Positions 13,263-25,088 of a stretch of 64,000 bases of DNA are shown piece by piece. This DNA comes from Ectobius pallidus. Its lineage: Eukaryota > Arthropoda > Insecta > Blattodea > Ectobiidae. The stretch is taken from NCBI GenBank assembly GCA_964059195.1, contig CAXKWD010000011.1:33780066-33844065 (forward strand), in the 5' to 3' direction. The first letter of the stretch is position 1; every line of letters begins with the position of its first letter. Made by a program: the position numbers and the translations under genes. The notes under the pieces are model-generated. The model was not told the origin of the DNA. It made no database searches and saw only the letters and a program-made list of their open reading frames with translations.

Positions 13263-13890
13263 TAATCCCTTCTGAACTATAGTCCTAAAATACTATAGAC
13301 AAAAGAGGGCTAAAATACGCGTACATAGATCCAATAATTAATACTATTATTTAATACGAGAGCTTAGAGTTTCTTGTCCCCTATTTTTTAAGTACCAGTA
13401 CTAAGTAAATGCAGTTCTAGATGATACTTTAACGAAAGATTATTCCCGAAGAGTTGAAAACATTTTCGTTCAATTTGCTTTTTTCTCTCTCGACAATTTC
13501 CCCTATTGTATAACAATCAAAACCTAATTCATAATTTTGATTTTTGTGAAACAAGTATTTTGTCAGAAGCATTAAACCATATCTTTAAATGTAATATTTC
13601 TTTATAGCCTATCTTAAATGCTAAATAATAAAAAATATTTAATAGATGTGCAACAATGTGATTAAAATCATATAATTTTTTACATTATTTCATATTACAA
13701 GTTGTAATAGGCAACAATTAATATACTTGATTATTCGCACATTTTATGTTAATTATTAACCTTTTTTTTTTATTATTTTTTTATCTTGTTGATTAAATAA
13801 AAAAGTTTTTTTACACCAAGAAAAGGGGCAAAATCAGGTACAGGGCCCCCCCTTGAACTCCTTTTCTTTACCTTTGTGCTTCTCTCAGCA
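13263..13890. other. AT-rich unassigned sequence
   Basis: Very AT-rich with runs of T and A. No open frame, repeat border or known motif could be supported. Confidence 0.4.
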
Positions 13891-13899
13891 CATATGAAC

Positions 13900-14232
13900 T
13901 GCGATTGAATGCGACTGGATGTTAGTACCGGTATATGGTACGTAAGGAATTTTGAAAGGAATGTTAAATCGACCGTTAAATGGGTAAAGGAGGTTCTGAA
14001 AGATTTAAGAAAATGTGGCATTAGTAGGGAAGACATAGGAAATAGAGAAGTGTTCAGGAAGAAAACTGCTGAGTTGAAGGATCTGTCTGAAGAGAATCAA
14101 AGAAGAACAATGAGTAGTTTTGGAAGAAGAATGCGCTAGAATGAAAGAATACTGGCATAGGAGGAAAGAACTTGAACAAATGTAGAGAGTTGTGCTATTA
14201 TAGCCCATAGATGGCTGAATCAAGTCTTTAAA
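13900..14232 (+). mobile_element. 3' end of a non-LTR retrotransposon with (AAT)n tail
   Basis: Plus-strand reading contains WVKEVLKDLRKCGISREDI and then MKEYWHRRKELEQM. The WVxxVxxDLRxxGI pattern is typical of the extreme C-terminus of RTE/LINE-like proteins. It ends shortly before the AAT microsatellite, which is probably its 3' tail. The rest of the element is absent. Confidence 0.6.
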
Positions 14233-14233
14233 A

Positions 14234-14295
<62 letters not shown>
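14233..14295 (+). repeat. (AAT)n microsatellite
   Basis: About twenty uninterrupted AAT units, directly after the retrotransposon 3' remnant. Confidence 0.95.
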
Positions 14296-14296
<1 letters not shown>

Positions 14297-14447
14297 GTAG
14301 ATTTTTATTTTGGGGGAGAGGGGTTAATCTGACTTAATTGAGATGTCCTATTTTCAGCTCAAAATATTATGGTCACCCTAGCCACGGTGGAAGAAGGGAG
14401 GAACAACCCTCCCCATGACTGAAGTCACATTGCCATGCTATATTGCA

Positions 14448-14860
14448 AAACTTCATATTAAAGCTAAAAAGGAGGCTGCAAGATTAACGGGTACCGGAAC
14501 GTTACCCAAATAATAATGATCTGTTTTAGGGGTTTCTTTAAATTCTAATTTGGAATAAGCATTTTTCTGAGCCATTTGTTTAACAAACAACTTCGATCTT
14601 TGTTCTCCTGTCACTGTAATTCAATAGAAGTTAACGCTTCGGCACATCAAGGTCCTAGGCTTTTGAACAAATTTGTAATAATTCTGTTCTAGATGTTTTT
14701 TTGCAGATTTGCTTTTTGTTGCTCCAGCATGAAGGCATGAATACCCCAAGAGTATATGATCTGTTGCCAAAGTTAATTTTAATATGATCTGTAGTGAGTC
14801 TGAAAACAGTGATTGACTCAAATATGTAAAAAGTAAAATTTCAAATAATATTCTTAACAA
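14448..14860 (-). mobile_element. Non-LTR retrotransposon C-terminal remnant, copy 1
   Basis: The first ~130 bp (14448-14582) are a direct repeat of 15587-15717 at high identity. On the minus strand the shared block reads NAYSKLEFKETP and DHYYLGNVPVPVNLAA, resembling the C-terminal tail of jockey/CR1 proteins. The remainder to 14860 is a degraded continuation. Confidence 0.6.
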
Positions 14861-15064
14861 ATTGATTGATTCTCTGTTTTATAGTTAAAGGCCTAATTCA
14901 ACTTCATTACGATATTGAGTCTTTATTTGCTTTTAGATACTACATCATTATACAATGAGCTTTGTAATATGATAAAAAAAAAGTACTGTAAAACACTAGT
15001 AGGTCACAGTAGAATGATAATTCTTTCACACTGGCCATGTGTAGGCTAAGTTGGACACGTGCAG

Positions 15065-15370
15065 TCAGAATGAAAAATTCCATGCCTTAGCCGGGATTTG
15101 AACCAGGATCTTTGGCTCTCCGTGCCGATGCTCTAACCCGTGGTACTTTAAGACCAGTGGTTTACTATAAAGCCCCGGTCTTAAAGTACTTACAGGTTGT
15201 AAGTCGCCACTGGGTTCGTATCTCATATTGAGAATGCCTGGTGGTACACTGGGATGTGAGTCAGTTGGATAATTTAATGTTGTACCGGCACGTTGCCATG
15301 GTAGCTCAGTTGGTTAGAGCATCGGCACGGAGAGCCAAAGATCCTGGTTCAAATCCCAGCTATGGCATTG
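15065..15370. mobile_element. Inverted pair of tRNA-derived SINE heads
   Basis: At 15296-15367 (plus) a tRNA-like head includes TAGCTCAGTTGGTTAGAGCA and GGTTCAAATCCC. The same sequence lies inverted at 15079-15140. Between them is a short inverted repeat, GTACTTTAAGACC (15143) and GGTCTTAAAGTAC (15178). The T-arm lacks one G, so this is not a functional tRNA. The segment leading into the plus-strand head (15245-15320) recurs at 60367-60437. Confidence 0.7.
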
Positions 15371-15586
15371 AATTTTTCAGTACTGTAAAATAACATTAAT
15401 ATTACAAATATACACAAGAACATTATTTAGCTTACATTTAACCCTATAGAGCAATTAATGGATACTAATAACAAAATTAAAAATGATTTGATTCTACACT
15501 CTAGAATACAGAATTCATATATGAAATGTTACAGGAAATAGAAATTCATTATTTACCCATTGTCAATAATTTAACAGTCAGTAAAC

Positions 15587-16290
15587 TTCATACTAAAGCT
15601 AAAAAAGGTAGCTGCAAGATTAACGGGTACTGGAACGTTACCCAAATAATAATGATCTGTTCTAGGGGTTTCTTTAAATTCTAATTTGGAATAAGCATTT
15701 TTTCTGAGCCATTTATCAAGAATTATCCACGCTAATAGCGTGAGTTGTTTTTGGAAGATTATTAAACAGGTCAGCACATACATATACATAGGCCTAGTTG
15801 TTAAGTGTTTTGGAATATACAAGTCAATGTTATAAGTACTTCTAATTCCGTATGAATGGACGGATTATGTTAAAGTGATACTGTTTAAAAAGTTTTCATT
15901 GGCATACACTGAAAATGTATAGATATAAATTCCAGGGACAAATTTCGTAGGTTTTGAAGTATTCTTTTCATGATTCATTAAATCACAATCCTAGTATACA
16001 TCTAAGGGCCCTTTTTGCCACTTAACAACAAATTCAGAATTTGATGAATTCCCCCACAATAATATTTCTATAACAAGTCAGATTGAAAAAATAGATTATT
16101 TTTCACTCCATTCAATAAAACATTTACCCTTGTTATTTTTTTGCATAAACTATTTACATGTTCCTTCCAATTCAATTTTTGGTCTACTATCATTCCTAAT
16201 GATTTTGTTTTCCTTGTTTTATAGTCCACGGTAAAAATAATTTCTTCCGTTTTTGCTGTATTTAAATGAAGTTGTTAGCTTTAAGCCAGG
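15587..16290 (-). mobile_element. Non-LTR retrotransposon remnant, copy 2
   Basis: Minus strand. The right part reads SLGMIVDQKLNWKEHVN, the standard thumb motif of jockey/CR1-like reverse transcriptases. The left part is the C-terminal block repeated at 14448-14582. Stops and frameshifts are frequent. Confidence 0.7.
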
Positions 16291-17270
16291 ATATAGATCT
16301 TTATTAAACACACCTTTCTGATAAATTGCTTACTGTGATAGAAATTGCTTTTCATAAGAGATACTGTTTATTATGCAAGATATTGCTTGCAGTTTAATCT
16401 CGTTAGTTTTTAATGCAATTTCTAATATTTATGAATTGTATTTGTCACTGACATAGGCAATAAAATCAATATATTAAATTACTAACAGAAAAAACAGGAA
16501 AACAAATAAGTTAACTAGAAAAAAGTCCAGGATCAGTGTTTACTTAGAATTGACATTACATTCCCATTATCTGCTCAAATTTAAAAAAAATCACCTGAAT
16601 AGTCCACTGGAGAACAACTATGTAAATTCTGTTCATGTTGTACTGGATTCAAGTTTAATGTAACAGTGTGACCTTCCCATCTAACATCGACGCGACCCTT
16701 GAGGAAATGTTGTGAGAAACTACATGACCTTGCCCACAGGAAGTCTTATATAACATATATCTGTTTACCTGGCTATTAGCTTTAAAGCTATATAAAAAAA
16801 GAAACATTCAGAAGTGCACTTACATGTCTGTACCTAGCACATGGAATTTTCAGGAAAGAGAACAACACTTTAAATAAGTTAAATGATGTATCAAAATTTC
16901 CTTTAAAATCATAAACTTGTGACATGAGTAGGCCCTACTGTCAAAAGGAATCCTTTAAAAGCAGTTTTCCCCACAAATTTTCTCTCCTTTTCTCCTACCC
17001 TAATATCAAAGCACTGTCAGATTAGGAGGAGGAAATAGCTCAGTTCCATTGGTTTTTATAGCCATTGCTATCTTCCACACTAAGGTGATAAGATAGGAGG
17101 GATGTCAAAAGAGATTGCTTCAATGTGTAATTGGTAGTGGAAATTACAAAACATTAACAGTTAGAGAAATACACTGAGGGCAGAAACTTAAATTAGGCCC
17201 TACTTAACAGGGGCAAATCCACCAAATGACTTAGAGCGTAAACTTAACAGGGAAAAACAACTAAGGAAGG
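16291..17270. other. Unassigned sequence
   Basis: AT-rich and apparently non-coding on both strands. I see no repeat border or motif in it. Confidence 0.4.
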
Positions 17271-17287
17271 AAGGAAACTAAAGGGGA

Positions 17288-17475
17288 TTGCAATTAAAGG
17301 AGAAAATGTTTAAGGAGGGAACAATATTAAGGAATAACATTTTTTCTCGTAAAATATTCTCATGCAACAGAAACAATGTTCTGTGGTTTCATGAATATAG
17401 ACCTACAATATTAAAGGAGAAAATATTAAAGGAGAGAATATTAAAGGAGAAAACATTTAGGAGAGGAAAGAAATG
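17288..17475 (+). repeat. Degenerate minisatellite of AAAGGAGAAAAT type
   Basis: Around 17410-17465 the unit TATTAAAGGAGAAAA occurs three to four times; looser copies lie at 17295-17340. The open frame across it is purely a by-product of the repeat. Confidence 0.6.
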
Positions 17476-17678
17476 AAGGGGAATATTGATTACGGTAAGG
17501 GAATAGAGTGAAGATATATTTAAATTACTGTATCAATTCTCCCTATTTGGCCATTTTTCATAAACAAATTCATTAAATCCATTGGACCTAACCTGAGAGC
17601 TGAAGCTAGACAAGTTAGATATATTTTTATAAAAGAAAAAATACATAGTTTAACTAGGAAAAAACATTTTTCAAATGA

Positions 17679-17726
17679 ATTTCAGTGTTTGCAGCTGTTA
17701 AGAAATGCTGCAAACACTGAAATTAC
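17679..17726. repeat. Perfect short hairpin
   Basis: An arm AATTTCAGTGTTTGCAGC is followed by an 11-base loop and its exact complement. It may be a very small MITE or a short foldback; there is no evidence of transcription. Confidence 0.75.
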
Positions 17727-18023
17727 ATGGGGGGAAACTAAAAATTATCTGACATGAGTTACAGCTGAGTCAGATCAGAGAGTAATGAACTACCCGTAGG
17801 AGGGGTGTATCAAGTCTCCCTATGTATCAAGTGTCCCCAGTCTCTACTATGCACTTCAAGAGATTGATGTAGCGTAACTGGATTGATGGTTGGTGTTAGT
17901 GGTACCGTCTCACAACATTTTGTTTCTATGTGGAAAAGGTCTGGATTAAATAGACAGCAACGAAGGACATCGTCATGACAGCTCTGAGAGGATCTATATT
18001 TCTTCTTCGCCATTACATATACA

Positions 18024-19041
18024 CAGTGGTGATATTCAAACAGTTTAACAACCGGTTCTCAACAGGGTATTTGATGTTGATTCAAAATAGCCCAATCTAC
18101 TATTTTGTCCAGTGGCGCCAACATATAGGATGGGCCCGTGGGGTTCAAGCGCACCCAATAATTTGCTGTGAATTATCGTAAATATTTATTATAATAATTA
18201 TTAGGCCTATTATTACTAAAAAAATCATTTTTAGTCGGTGCAAAACCAAAATCAGGCTAGCCTATAGGTTTATACGAGCGTTGACACAAGTACCATGATC
18301 TCCCTTGTTTCAATTAACTTAGCCTACGGTACGATCGCGATCGTTTGCAATTGTTTCTGAATCCTTCAAATTTATAGCCTACGACAAATTTACTCTGTTA
18401 ATGCAAGTTTTCCCAGCATTTTCCGAAATAATTTTTGTCCGCTTTGAAAAGACTGAAGACATTATTACGTTCGACAATATTATATAGAAGAGTTAATGTC
18501 ACACATTGCTGTTCTAAGTGTAACCCTACATACGGATAACGGGGAAAGGTTGGTTTTCGATTTTTCTTGTTGAAGAATTTATAGGGAGAAGTACTGTACA
18601 TGTAGGCCTACAAAATGCAGTGCTACTCAATAGTTATTGCATGTTTTACTTTATTTTAATTTATTTTATTTTATTTTACTTGTTACCTAATATCTTTCCT
18701 CCAAAGGTCCCCATAATTATAAACTTTGAAGAATTAAATTTGAGTCCCACCCGGGAGGTGTTGGTAGCACGGTTGCCTCCCACCTTGTCGGCCAGTGGTT
18801 AAAAATTTCCAACTTAACCGCACGCCCGCTACCTATGGTGGTAGTCCACCGCTAGCGAACATAAATGGCCTGTTTTGATTCTAGCAAATTCATATATGTA
18901 TTATCACTGTTGTGGATTGGCGTGAATCTGATCTTGGAAAAAGGCAATCACTCATTGTGAAACTACCGGTTCTTAGAACCTACAAGATATTTAACAACCG
19001 GTTCTCGCGAACCGGTGCGAACCGGCTGAATATCACCACTG
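18024..19041. mobile_element. Non-autonomous hAT-like element with perfect 8-bp duplication
   Basis: 1018 bp. Ends are CAGTGGTGATATTCA and TGAATATCACCACTG, exact inverted copies. Flanks CATATACA at 18016-18023 and 19042-19049 are an exact 8-bp target duplication. Subterminal AACCGGTTCTC words occur near both ends. No transposase frame is present. A SINE-like head, GGTAGCACGGTTGCCTCCCA, lies inside at about 18762. Confidence 0.88.
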
Positions 19042-19179
19042 CATATACAACTAGCCAACGATTTTATTCTATGCTGCCTCAAAAATTATTAGCCTACCTT
19101 AATTTCTTGTTCTCGCTAATGTAGTGACTGTCTATACACATTCATGTTCATTATTGTTATAGGCTATATTTTAAATCCA

Positions 19180-19275
19180 TATCATTTCTTTTCAATTTCA
19201 ATTCTGTATTTGCCTCTTGTTCGCTCTGTCCACAGTTGGCAGCCTGCAAATGCAGTGAGACATTATTGTGTTTAA
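19180..19275 (+). mobile_element. SINE family D, tail fragment
   Basis: TTCGCTCTGTCCACAGTTGG and the following ~50 bp match the tail of the element at 27137-27235. The tRNA-like head is absent. Confidence 0.55.
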
Positions 19276-19290
19276 GCAATAATTCTATAC

Positions 19291-20420
19291 GTGGGTCATT
19301 CTACAGAAACCCTACAGTTTTGATGTAAAAATAAAAAATTAATTTACCAGATATCTCCTAAAAAAATATTTAGAGTACTAGTTTTGAAGTACTTAATCAG
19401 TGGTTTAAATGACTCAGGTCATCTCGTCCATGGAAGTGATTGCATGTCCACAGAAGTGATTTTTGGTTATAATAATGCACTTTTGTTATAAATTATGCTT
19501 GTGATGGTATTTTTTTTTTTAACGAAAACAGATTTAAGTTTAATATGCAAGAAATTTATTTACTGCCAGAGAGTAACCACTTGTATAACCATACACAAGA
19601 TGTACACAATCAGTATTAAATTAAAAAAAAAAAAACTTAGAAATTATTGAAGGTTTACAAAAATTGACAGGTCTTCCTCAAATACATAACATCCACTAGT
19701 TTGGAGTTTTTTCAATTTCTTTACAATGTTCTCTTTAGGAACCATATCTTCATCAGGCATGTCAGGAAAAGAAAACACTTTTTTTCCAGAATGAAAGAGT
19801 AAGTTTATGTAGCATTCTTCTTTATGTACTTCTATCTGAGTAGCTGGAACTGTCTGCACTTTCAGTAAACACAGTTCCTGCAGTTAGTCTGCTAGATTCA
19901 TCTTTTTCCAAGAATCTTGTTATATCTTCTCTTATCTTTTTCAGTTTCCTTTTTCTCAAAATTTGTTCATTTGACAGCGTAGCGCTCTATCATGAAGTAA
20001 GTGACATAAATAACCTTAGCACTGATATTTAAAAAAAAATTATCTTTTCCTTTACAGATTTTTATGCTGTGTATTTTTACTTAATCTGTGATTGTAGCAC
20101 ATCTGCGTAAATTAGCTTTTTCCTCACAACTTTGGAAACATTTTTTACGCCCCTTAAAAGCTTCTTTACCCGTACCTTTCTTCAAGGTGTCTGTTCTTGA
20201 TCAGCTCTTGTCGCTTTTCTAAACAATGGATCTTCTGCCAAAGCTTCACATTTTTTATTTCTGTAATTTCAAGCTTTTTCTCTAAATTCTTATCTTCATC
20301 TCTCATCATTTTCTTTTACTAACTTCTGTCCACTTTCTCTTCTACTTGATCCACTTTTTTATCTGGTAAAAGTAAAGGGCTCTTATCCTGTGACTGAACT
20401 ACATCAGTTCATTGGTTCTT
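19291..20420 (-). mobile_element. Decayed transposon-like repeat, copy 1 (second copy at 63562-64000)
   Basis: The first ~390 bp are repeated at 63562 to the window end in the same orientation, with substitutions and indels. On the minus strand, 19859-19663 encodes a short segment with CYINLLFHSGKKVFSFPD and later YVFEEDLSIF. That pattern resembles a small C-terminal domain common in arthropod repeat-encoded proteins (FxxPDxxD..). Further right (to about 20420) lysine/glutamate-rich, frame-broken minus-strand sequence may be the rest of the protein. Superfamily unknown. Confidence 0.45.
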
Positions 20421-20794
20421 GAATTTCTGGACTGGTAGGTGGAGTATGACTCTCTTTTTACAGCCGATTTTAAAAAATTTTGCAAAATGGGTGGAAGAGA
20501 AACAAATACTGGCACCTAGATTCTAGGTCAATGATATGTACTGTCAGTGATAACTTTAGCAGTGGCTTACTGAATTGCATGCATTTTGTTATGTGCCACA
20601 TTGAATCTCTTCCTGAGCAGTGAAATTTCATTACTGCAATAATTGTTCCTCTTTTGCCTTCTGCGGCTCGGGGTGGCATGGTCACTAGTAAGGAAGCAAA
20701 CCTCACTCTTAACTGCCTTGGGTGTTATCAAGCTGTTCCTTCGCCTTAATGAATCTGATGTGTCACCCACCTAAGAAATTATGATATACTGGTA

Positions 20795-21148
20795 CAGTAG
20801 AATCCCGAAAACTCAGTCTAATGTGGACCGAAGGGTGGCCGAGTGTGTGAAAATTCTGGGTTATCGGGAAAGGTTTTAAAAAAGAATAAGTACGAGTGTT
20901 TCCTCAGAAAATACAGTCCTTGTATGTATTGGTTGCTTGAGAATACACAAGGCATAAGGCATAAAGCTGTCTATAATGAAATTTAACTAGCCGACTCAAA
21001 AACTGGCTACATTTTTTTAAAGAAATGCATAATATCCTGTTGTTTTCCGCAGTGAATTCTGTGCGCGGGTATTTTTTGCCTTGCCAGGGTGTGGCTGAGT
21101 TATCCAGACTGCTGGGTTATCAAGTGCCGAGTTTTCGGGACTCAACTG
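20795..21148. mobile_element. pogo-like MITE
   Basis: Starts CAGTAGAATCCCGAAAACTC and ends GAGTTTTCGGGACTCAACTG, inverted copies, flanked by TA on each side. This matches Tc1/mariner-pogo structure with TA duplication. No coding capacity. Confidence 0.8.
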
Positions 21149-21251
21149 TACCAGTAGCGCAGAAAAGTTACAGTCCAATTACCAGCATTATTTACTATTA
21201 TGTTTAAATTGATGAAACAGCTGAACAAAAACAAATGACAATTGAGGATGC

Positions 21252-21465
21252 GGCAAAAGATAGATTTATGCTGCACCCCAGCCAAGCTTCGCCGTTTTGT
21301 TAGGTTAGGAATGTTTATGTTAGTTTAGGAGCAATATACTGAATAGCACGAGGTTTATTATGTCTCACATTGAATTTCTTCTGTGACAAAACCCTAAACC
21401 CCACCTTCCCAGGCAGGCCTCATTAGAGAGGATCCTAGGGTGCAGCATAAAACTCTTTTTTCCCC
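21252..21465. mobile_element. 214-bp MITE with 8-bp duplication
   Basis: Left end GGCAAAAGATAGATTTATGC and right end (complement) GGGGAAAAAAGAGTTTTATG lead into the exactly inverted TTTATGCTGCACCC. Flanks GAGGATGC at 21244-21251 and 21466-21473 are an exact 8-bp duplication, consistent with hAT or another 8-bp superfamily. Confidence 0.75.
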
Positions 21466-21925
21466 GAGGATGCCAAATGTATGAGAACTTATCGTAGTTG
21501 AGTCTAACAGGGTTTAAATGTGGAATTCAAACTCAATTTGTTTTGTTCCCCCATTTCCATTGATTGGATTGAAAATCCAAACACTTGACACTCTTGATAT
21601 GACGAACTGAAATAGATTGATCTGAATCTTGTATGCAAACATGGTCCTAAACTGGAGAATTAATCAAACTGTGGCATCCTGAGCATCTCTGTATGAATGA
21701 AACTCACAAAGCATTTATAAATAAAAACAAAACCCACTGAGCAAGCTGCATAGCTCCCCTCAACTCCCTTGAATCTCCTCATTAAAAGAATTAATCTAAA
21801 CATGCTAGAGGCAATTATATTAACAACAGAGACAATTAGTTTAGCAGTGACATTCCTACCTCAGTGGCAGTTAGGTTAACAACAATTACATTAATTTAGC
21901 CATGGTATTCAATTTGTGTGCCATT

Positions 21926-22740
21926 TCAACAGTGTGTTTCAGGTACGAGTTGGCCAATCATGAAGGTTTCTGCATCGTGGTGGCGGAGTTCTAACTCCAA
22001 GTGTTGGGGTGAAATATATATGCAAATAAAGCCAATAACGGTGTATTGATTCAGGTTCTCACAATTACAGTTAAAATTAAAGTGAAAATAACCACGTAAC
22101 ACAAGAGATGTCACTGGAAATGTCTTCCTCTTCATAGACATTGTATTATATATACTAATGCACAGCATTTACTGTCACTTTATCACCAGAAACTATTGGG
22201 CCCTATTATCCTGTATGCACTTACTGCGCACCAGACCCCGATTTCCTGGTCATGTAATGGGGTTTGTTGCAATATATCGGGTTTCTCTGAGCTCCAATAC
22301 TGATTATTCTGCTTCGAAACATTGCTTGTGTAAATGGAACCATGCTTCGTCAAAGAAGATTATTAAATTTTTATCATTTACCCCATTAGCAGCATTCCTC
22401 AACATCCTGATACAGAACTGCACTCGAGTCGTTATCACGTCGTAGTAATTCATGGACAAAAGAGATATCAGAAGCTGAACTTATGTGCATGAAAGAAAAT
22501 GTCCTAAAAAGGTGTCAGTGTCGTGTGGATGCAAGAGGAGGACATTTCCAACATATCTTGTGATGAGGTATGTGGTTATTTTCATAGTAATTTTAATTGT
22601 AATTGTGAGAACCTGAATCATTACACCATTAGTGGCTTTATTTGCGTAGATATTCAATCCGATTGCTCAGGAGATAGAGCTGGGGCCGCCGCGACCCAGA
22701 CACCTGCATGAATAGCCAATTCGTACATGAAATGCACTGT
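21926..22740. mobile_element. Tc1/mariner-type transposase remnant between ~200-bp inverted arms
   Basis: Minus strand 22370-22180, allowing one frameshift, reads IIFFDEAWFH, then QYWSSE and EIGVWCAVSAYRIIGP. This is the catalytic-core region of the mariner/IS630-like transposases common in arthropods (DEAWFH, then GVWCAVS). The sequence at 21926-22135 recurs inverted at 22525-22740 (shared TTATTTTCA, then TGTGAGAACCTGAATCA). The whole may be a rearranged element; it cannot encode an active enzyme. Confidence 0.7.
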
Positions 22741-24057
22741 AGGAACTAACAACATTGCTTTATTCAGGTACGAATGGCCCACCAGTTAGACTTAGGCTGT
22801 AGTTGTTCCTGAAGATGTTAACTCATGGCTTATTTCCTATTTGGTATCAGATAAATATTATTGATGTTTCACAACGCTTACAGTTACAACAAACTACTTG
22901 CGAAGTTGTTAAGTATAATTAAGACAGATTAGAACAAATCAGGTTTTGACACATAATTAGTTGTTAAATTTGGGGTTAAGTTACCATATTGCAATACAGT
23001 CAAGAATACAGTATTCAAATTAGCATACCATACACATGACATAGGTCTATATAATTCAGGAATCTGGTCCACAGTTTCAGGACGCTATTGAGGCGTAATT
23101 TAAGTCACGAAAACACTAAAGTTACTAAAAAGAAGATATTTCATTCCTTCAGTGATAGTTTAGTCAGTCGCCTAAATATTTACTAGTGACATAAAACTTA
23201 CTTGCCATTTACCTTATCGCGATTCTAAGCGATATATATGGACAGCCAAATCGTAAAAGAAAGAATAAATATAATCATCAGAAGGTTATTATGCATGCAA
23301 ATTGAAACTGTCACAATTCCCATTATGCAATGAACTGATAGTTACCTCAGAATTCACAGGACCGAATACATTAATCCTTGTTTCACTAACTCAGAAACTG
23401 CACTGAACCATAATCACAATTAAATGTACGAGTATCCATTAAAAAAAAAAGTCACAACATACTGAGAGTTTATCTTATTGTTATGTCGTCAAATCAGTAG
23501 ACATTGAATTGGAACATTAGTCATCCATTGACTGTAAAAGGCACTGATTAATTTTATTTGCAAAAGAGGGCGCCAGCGGTCATGCAGACGACAAATCTGC
23601 ATGTCAGAGCTAACAACATTCCCGCAAAAAGTGAAATGATCTTGGTTCATTTCAGCTAAAAAATTATATATTTTTTCCTTTTATTTTAATAAGTATAAAG
23701 AAGACAACGTTATGCTGGGCAATAGATAATATTCGTACGTATTATTTAATGGAAATTACACAGTAAATGAAAGTTCTAAAATCTACACCGTTGGCTACGT
23801 AATAAAGTTTCAAAGATCGCCGCCCCGCTGTTACAAGTAGTGCTCACTACTTACAACAGATAGCATCACTATTCAGTATTGATTGCTGCTGCCCTCTACT
23901 GGGGATGTTGAGCACTTGCAGCGGGAGCAAATCCTCGGGTATTTTAAACGGGGCTTTGTACTTGACGTTGCGACTATTAAAAAATGTAAGCTGCTGCCCC
24001 GCTGATTATGAATTCCATTTAATCCTCCCCATTGCATTATAAATAAAATTGACAATA
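22741..24057. other. Unassigned sequence
   Basis: AT-rich. I see no coding frame with recognisable content and no clear repeat border. The part 23530-24050 is slightly richer in GC but uninterpretable by eye. Confidence 0.4.
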
Positions 24058-25088
24058 CCGTTAAATCCCTTTTATCCGGACTAAATGGGACCGGAAGTGA
24101 TCCGGATTATCAAAAAATATAGATAATCCGGAAATAAGAGTGACATACTAATACTAATGCAAATTATATGCTGCAGACACTGTCTGCCACCGTAGAAGAG
24201 TTCCTTGCGTGGCTGCCTTCCCTCCTGGTAGCCCAAGTTCGATTCCTGGGAATATTCCAGCAGAGGAAAATGCCCTTCTTTGGTTCAGGACTGGGTACTG
24301 TGTTGTCCTCTCATCCCTATCCAATGAGGGGCAATGGCAAACCTTTCTGGTATCGCCCTTGCTTGAAAGAGCCTTGGGCGCGTCATGGCCACCATTCCAT
24401 TACTTTGTTCCAGGTCTAGACCAGACTTCAGGCAGAACGCTTTTCATCATCAGGCTTACATCTCATAAACTTGCCATTTATGGATGTACCAAAAAAAATG
24501 ATAGTACTCTTTTTACATTCACACTGTTAATATATTTTTTTTTTTTACAGTTTCACATATGACGTTTATGGGCAGCATGATCGCCTCTAAGTAAGCCATG
24601 AGTTTTTCCAACTGCGGCATTGCCTGTCTAAGATACACTTCTTCTAATTGTGTCCCTTTCTCATTTTCTGATCCACTGTCACTCTCGTTATCTACAGAAG
24701 ATTAACATGCAGCAATAGTTTCATCATCCATAACTATACTGTAGACTCCTCTATCTGTCTGTTGGTAGCTAATCATTAAAAGTCATTAATATCAACAGCT
24801 GCACAAGCGGGAATTGACACAAATGTTTTGAGAAATTCTGAACATGGTGTTAAGGAATGTAGGTTCCAAATCAACAATAAACCATTATGCAGTGTAGGCA
24901 CTAAATGACAGGCAGACCTCTCAAAACTCTCAAAATATGTGACAATGACCTACTTTCCTCACAATGAATGCATTCCTAGCCCATGCGATGGCAATCTTTA
25001 TTATCAGTCCGAAACCAAAACGAAAATAAATAAATGAAACAATAAAAAAAGGAACACAAAAAGTGATCCAGATAATGAGGTTCTACTG
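24058..25088 (-). mobile_element. Decayed pogo/Tigger-like element with transposase remnant
   Basis: The right end, read inward, is CAGTAGAACCTCATTATCTGG; the left end is a worn inverted form with TTTTATCCGGA. On the minus strand about 24780-24560 reads VYSIVMDDETIAAC, then ENEKGTQLEEVYLRQ. This resembles the acidic C-terminus of pogo/Tigger transposases (TDDEI..). A SINE-like insertion occupies about 24175-24430. Confidence 0.6.
24175..24430 (+). mobile_element. SINE-like insertion in the pogo-like element
   Basis: The less AT-rich block starts CCACCGTAGAAGAGTTCCTTG and contains a B-box-like AAGTTCGATTCCTGGG at about 24235. It interrupts the pogo-like element, giving relative age. Exact ends unclear. 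Confidence 0.55.

Noticed and set aside
15296..15367. tRNA gene
   Set aside because: A and B boxes look good, but the T arm lacks a base so the stem does not form, an inverted second copy lies 160 bp away, and the upstream segment recurs at 60367. It is a SINE head.
24168..24562. Two overlapping plus-strand frames of 83 and 117 codons
   Set aside because: They fall on the SINE-like insertion; overlapping frames and no recognisable protein.
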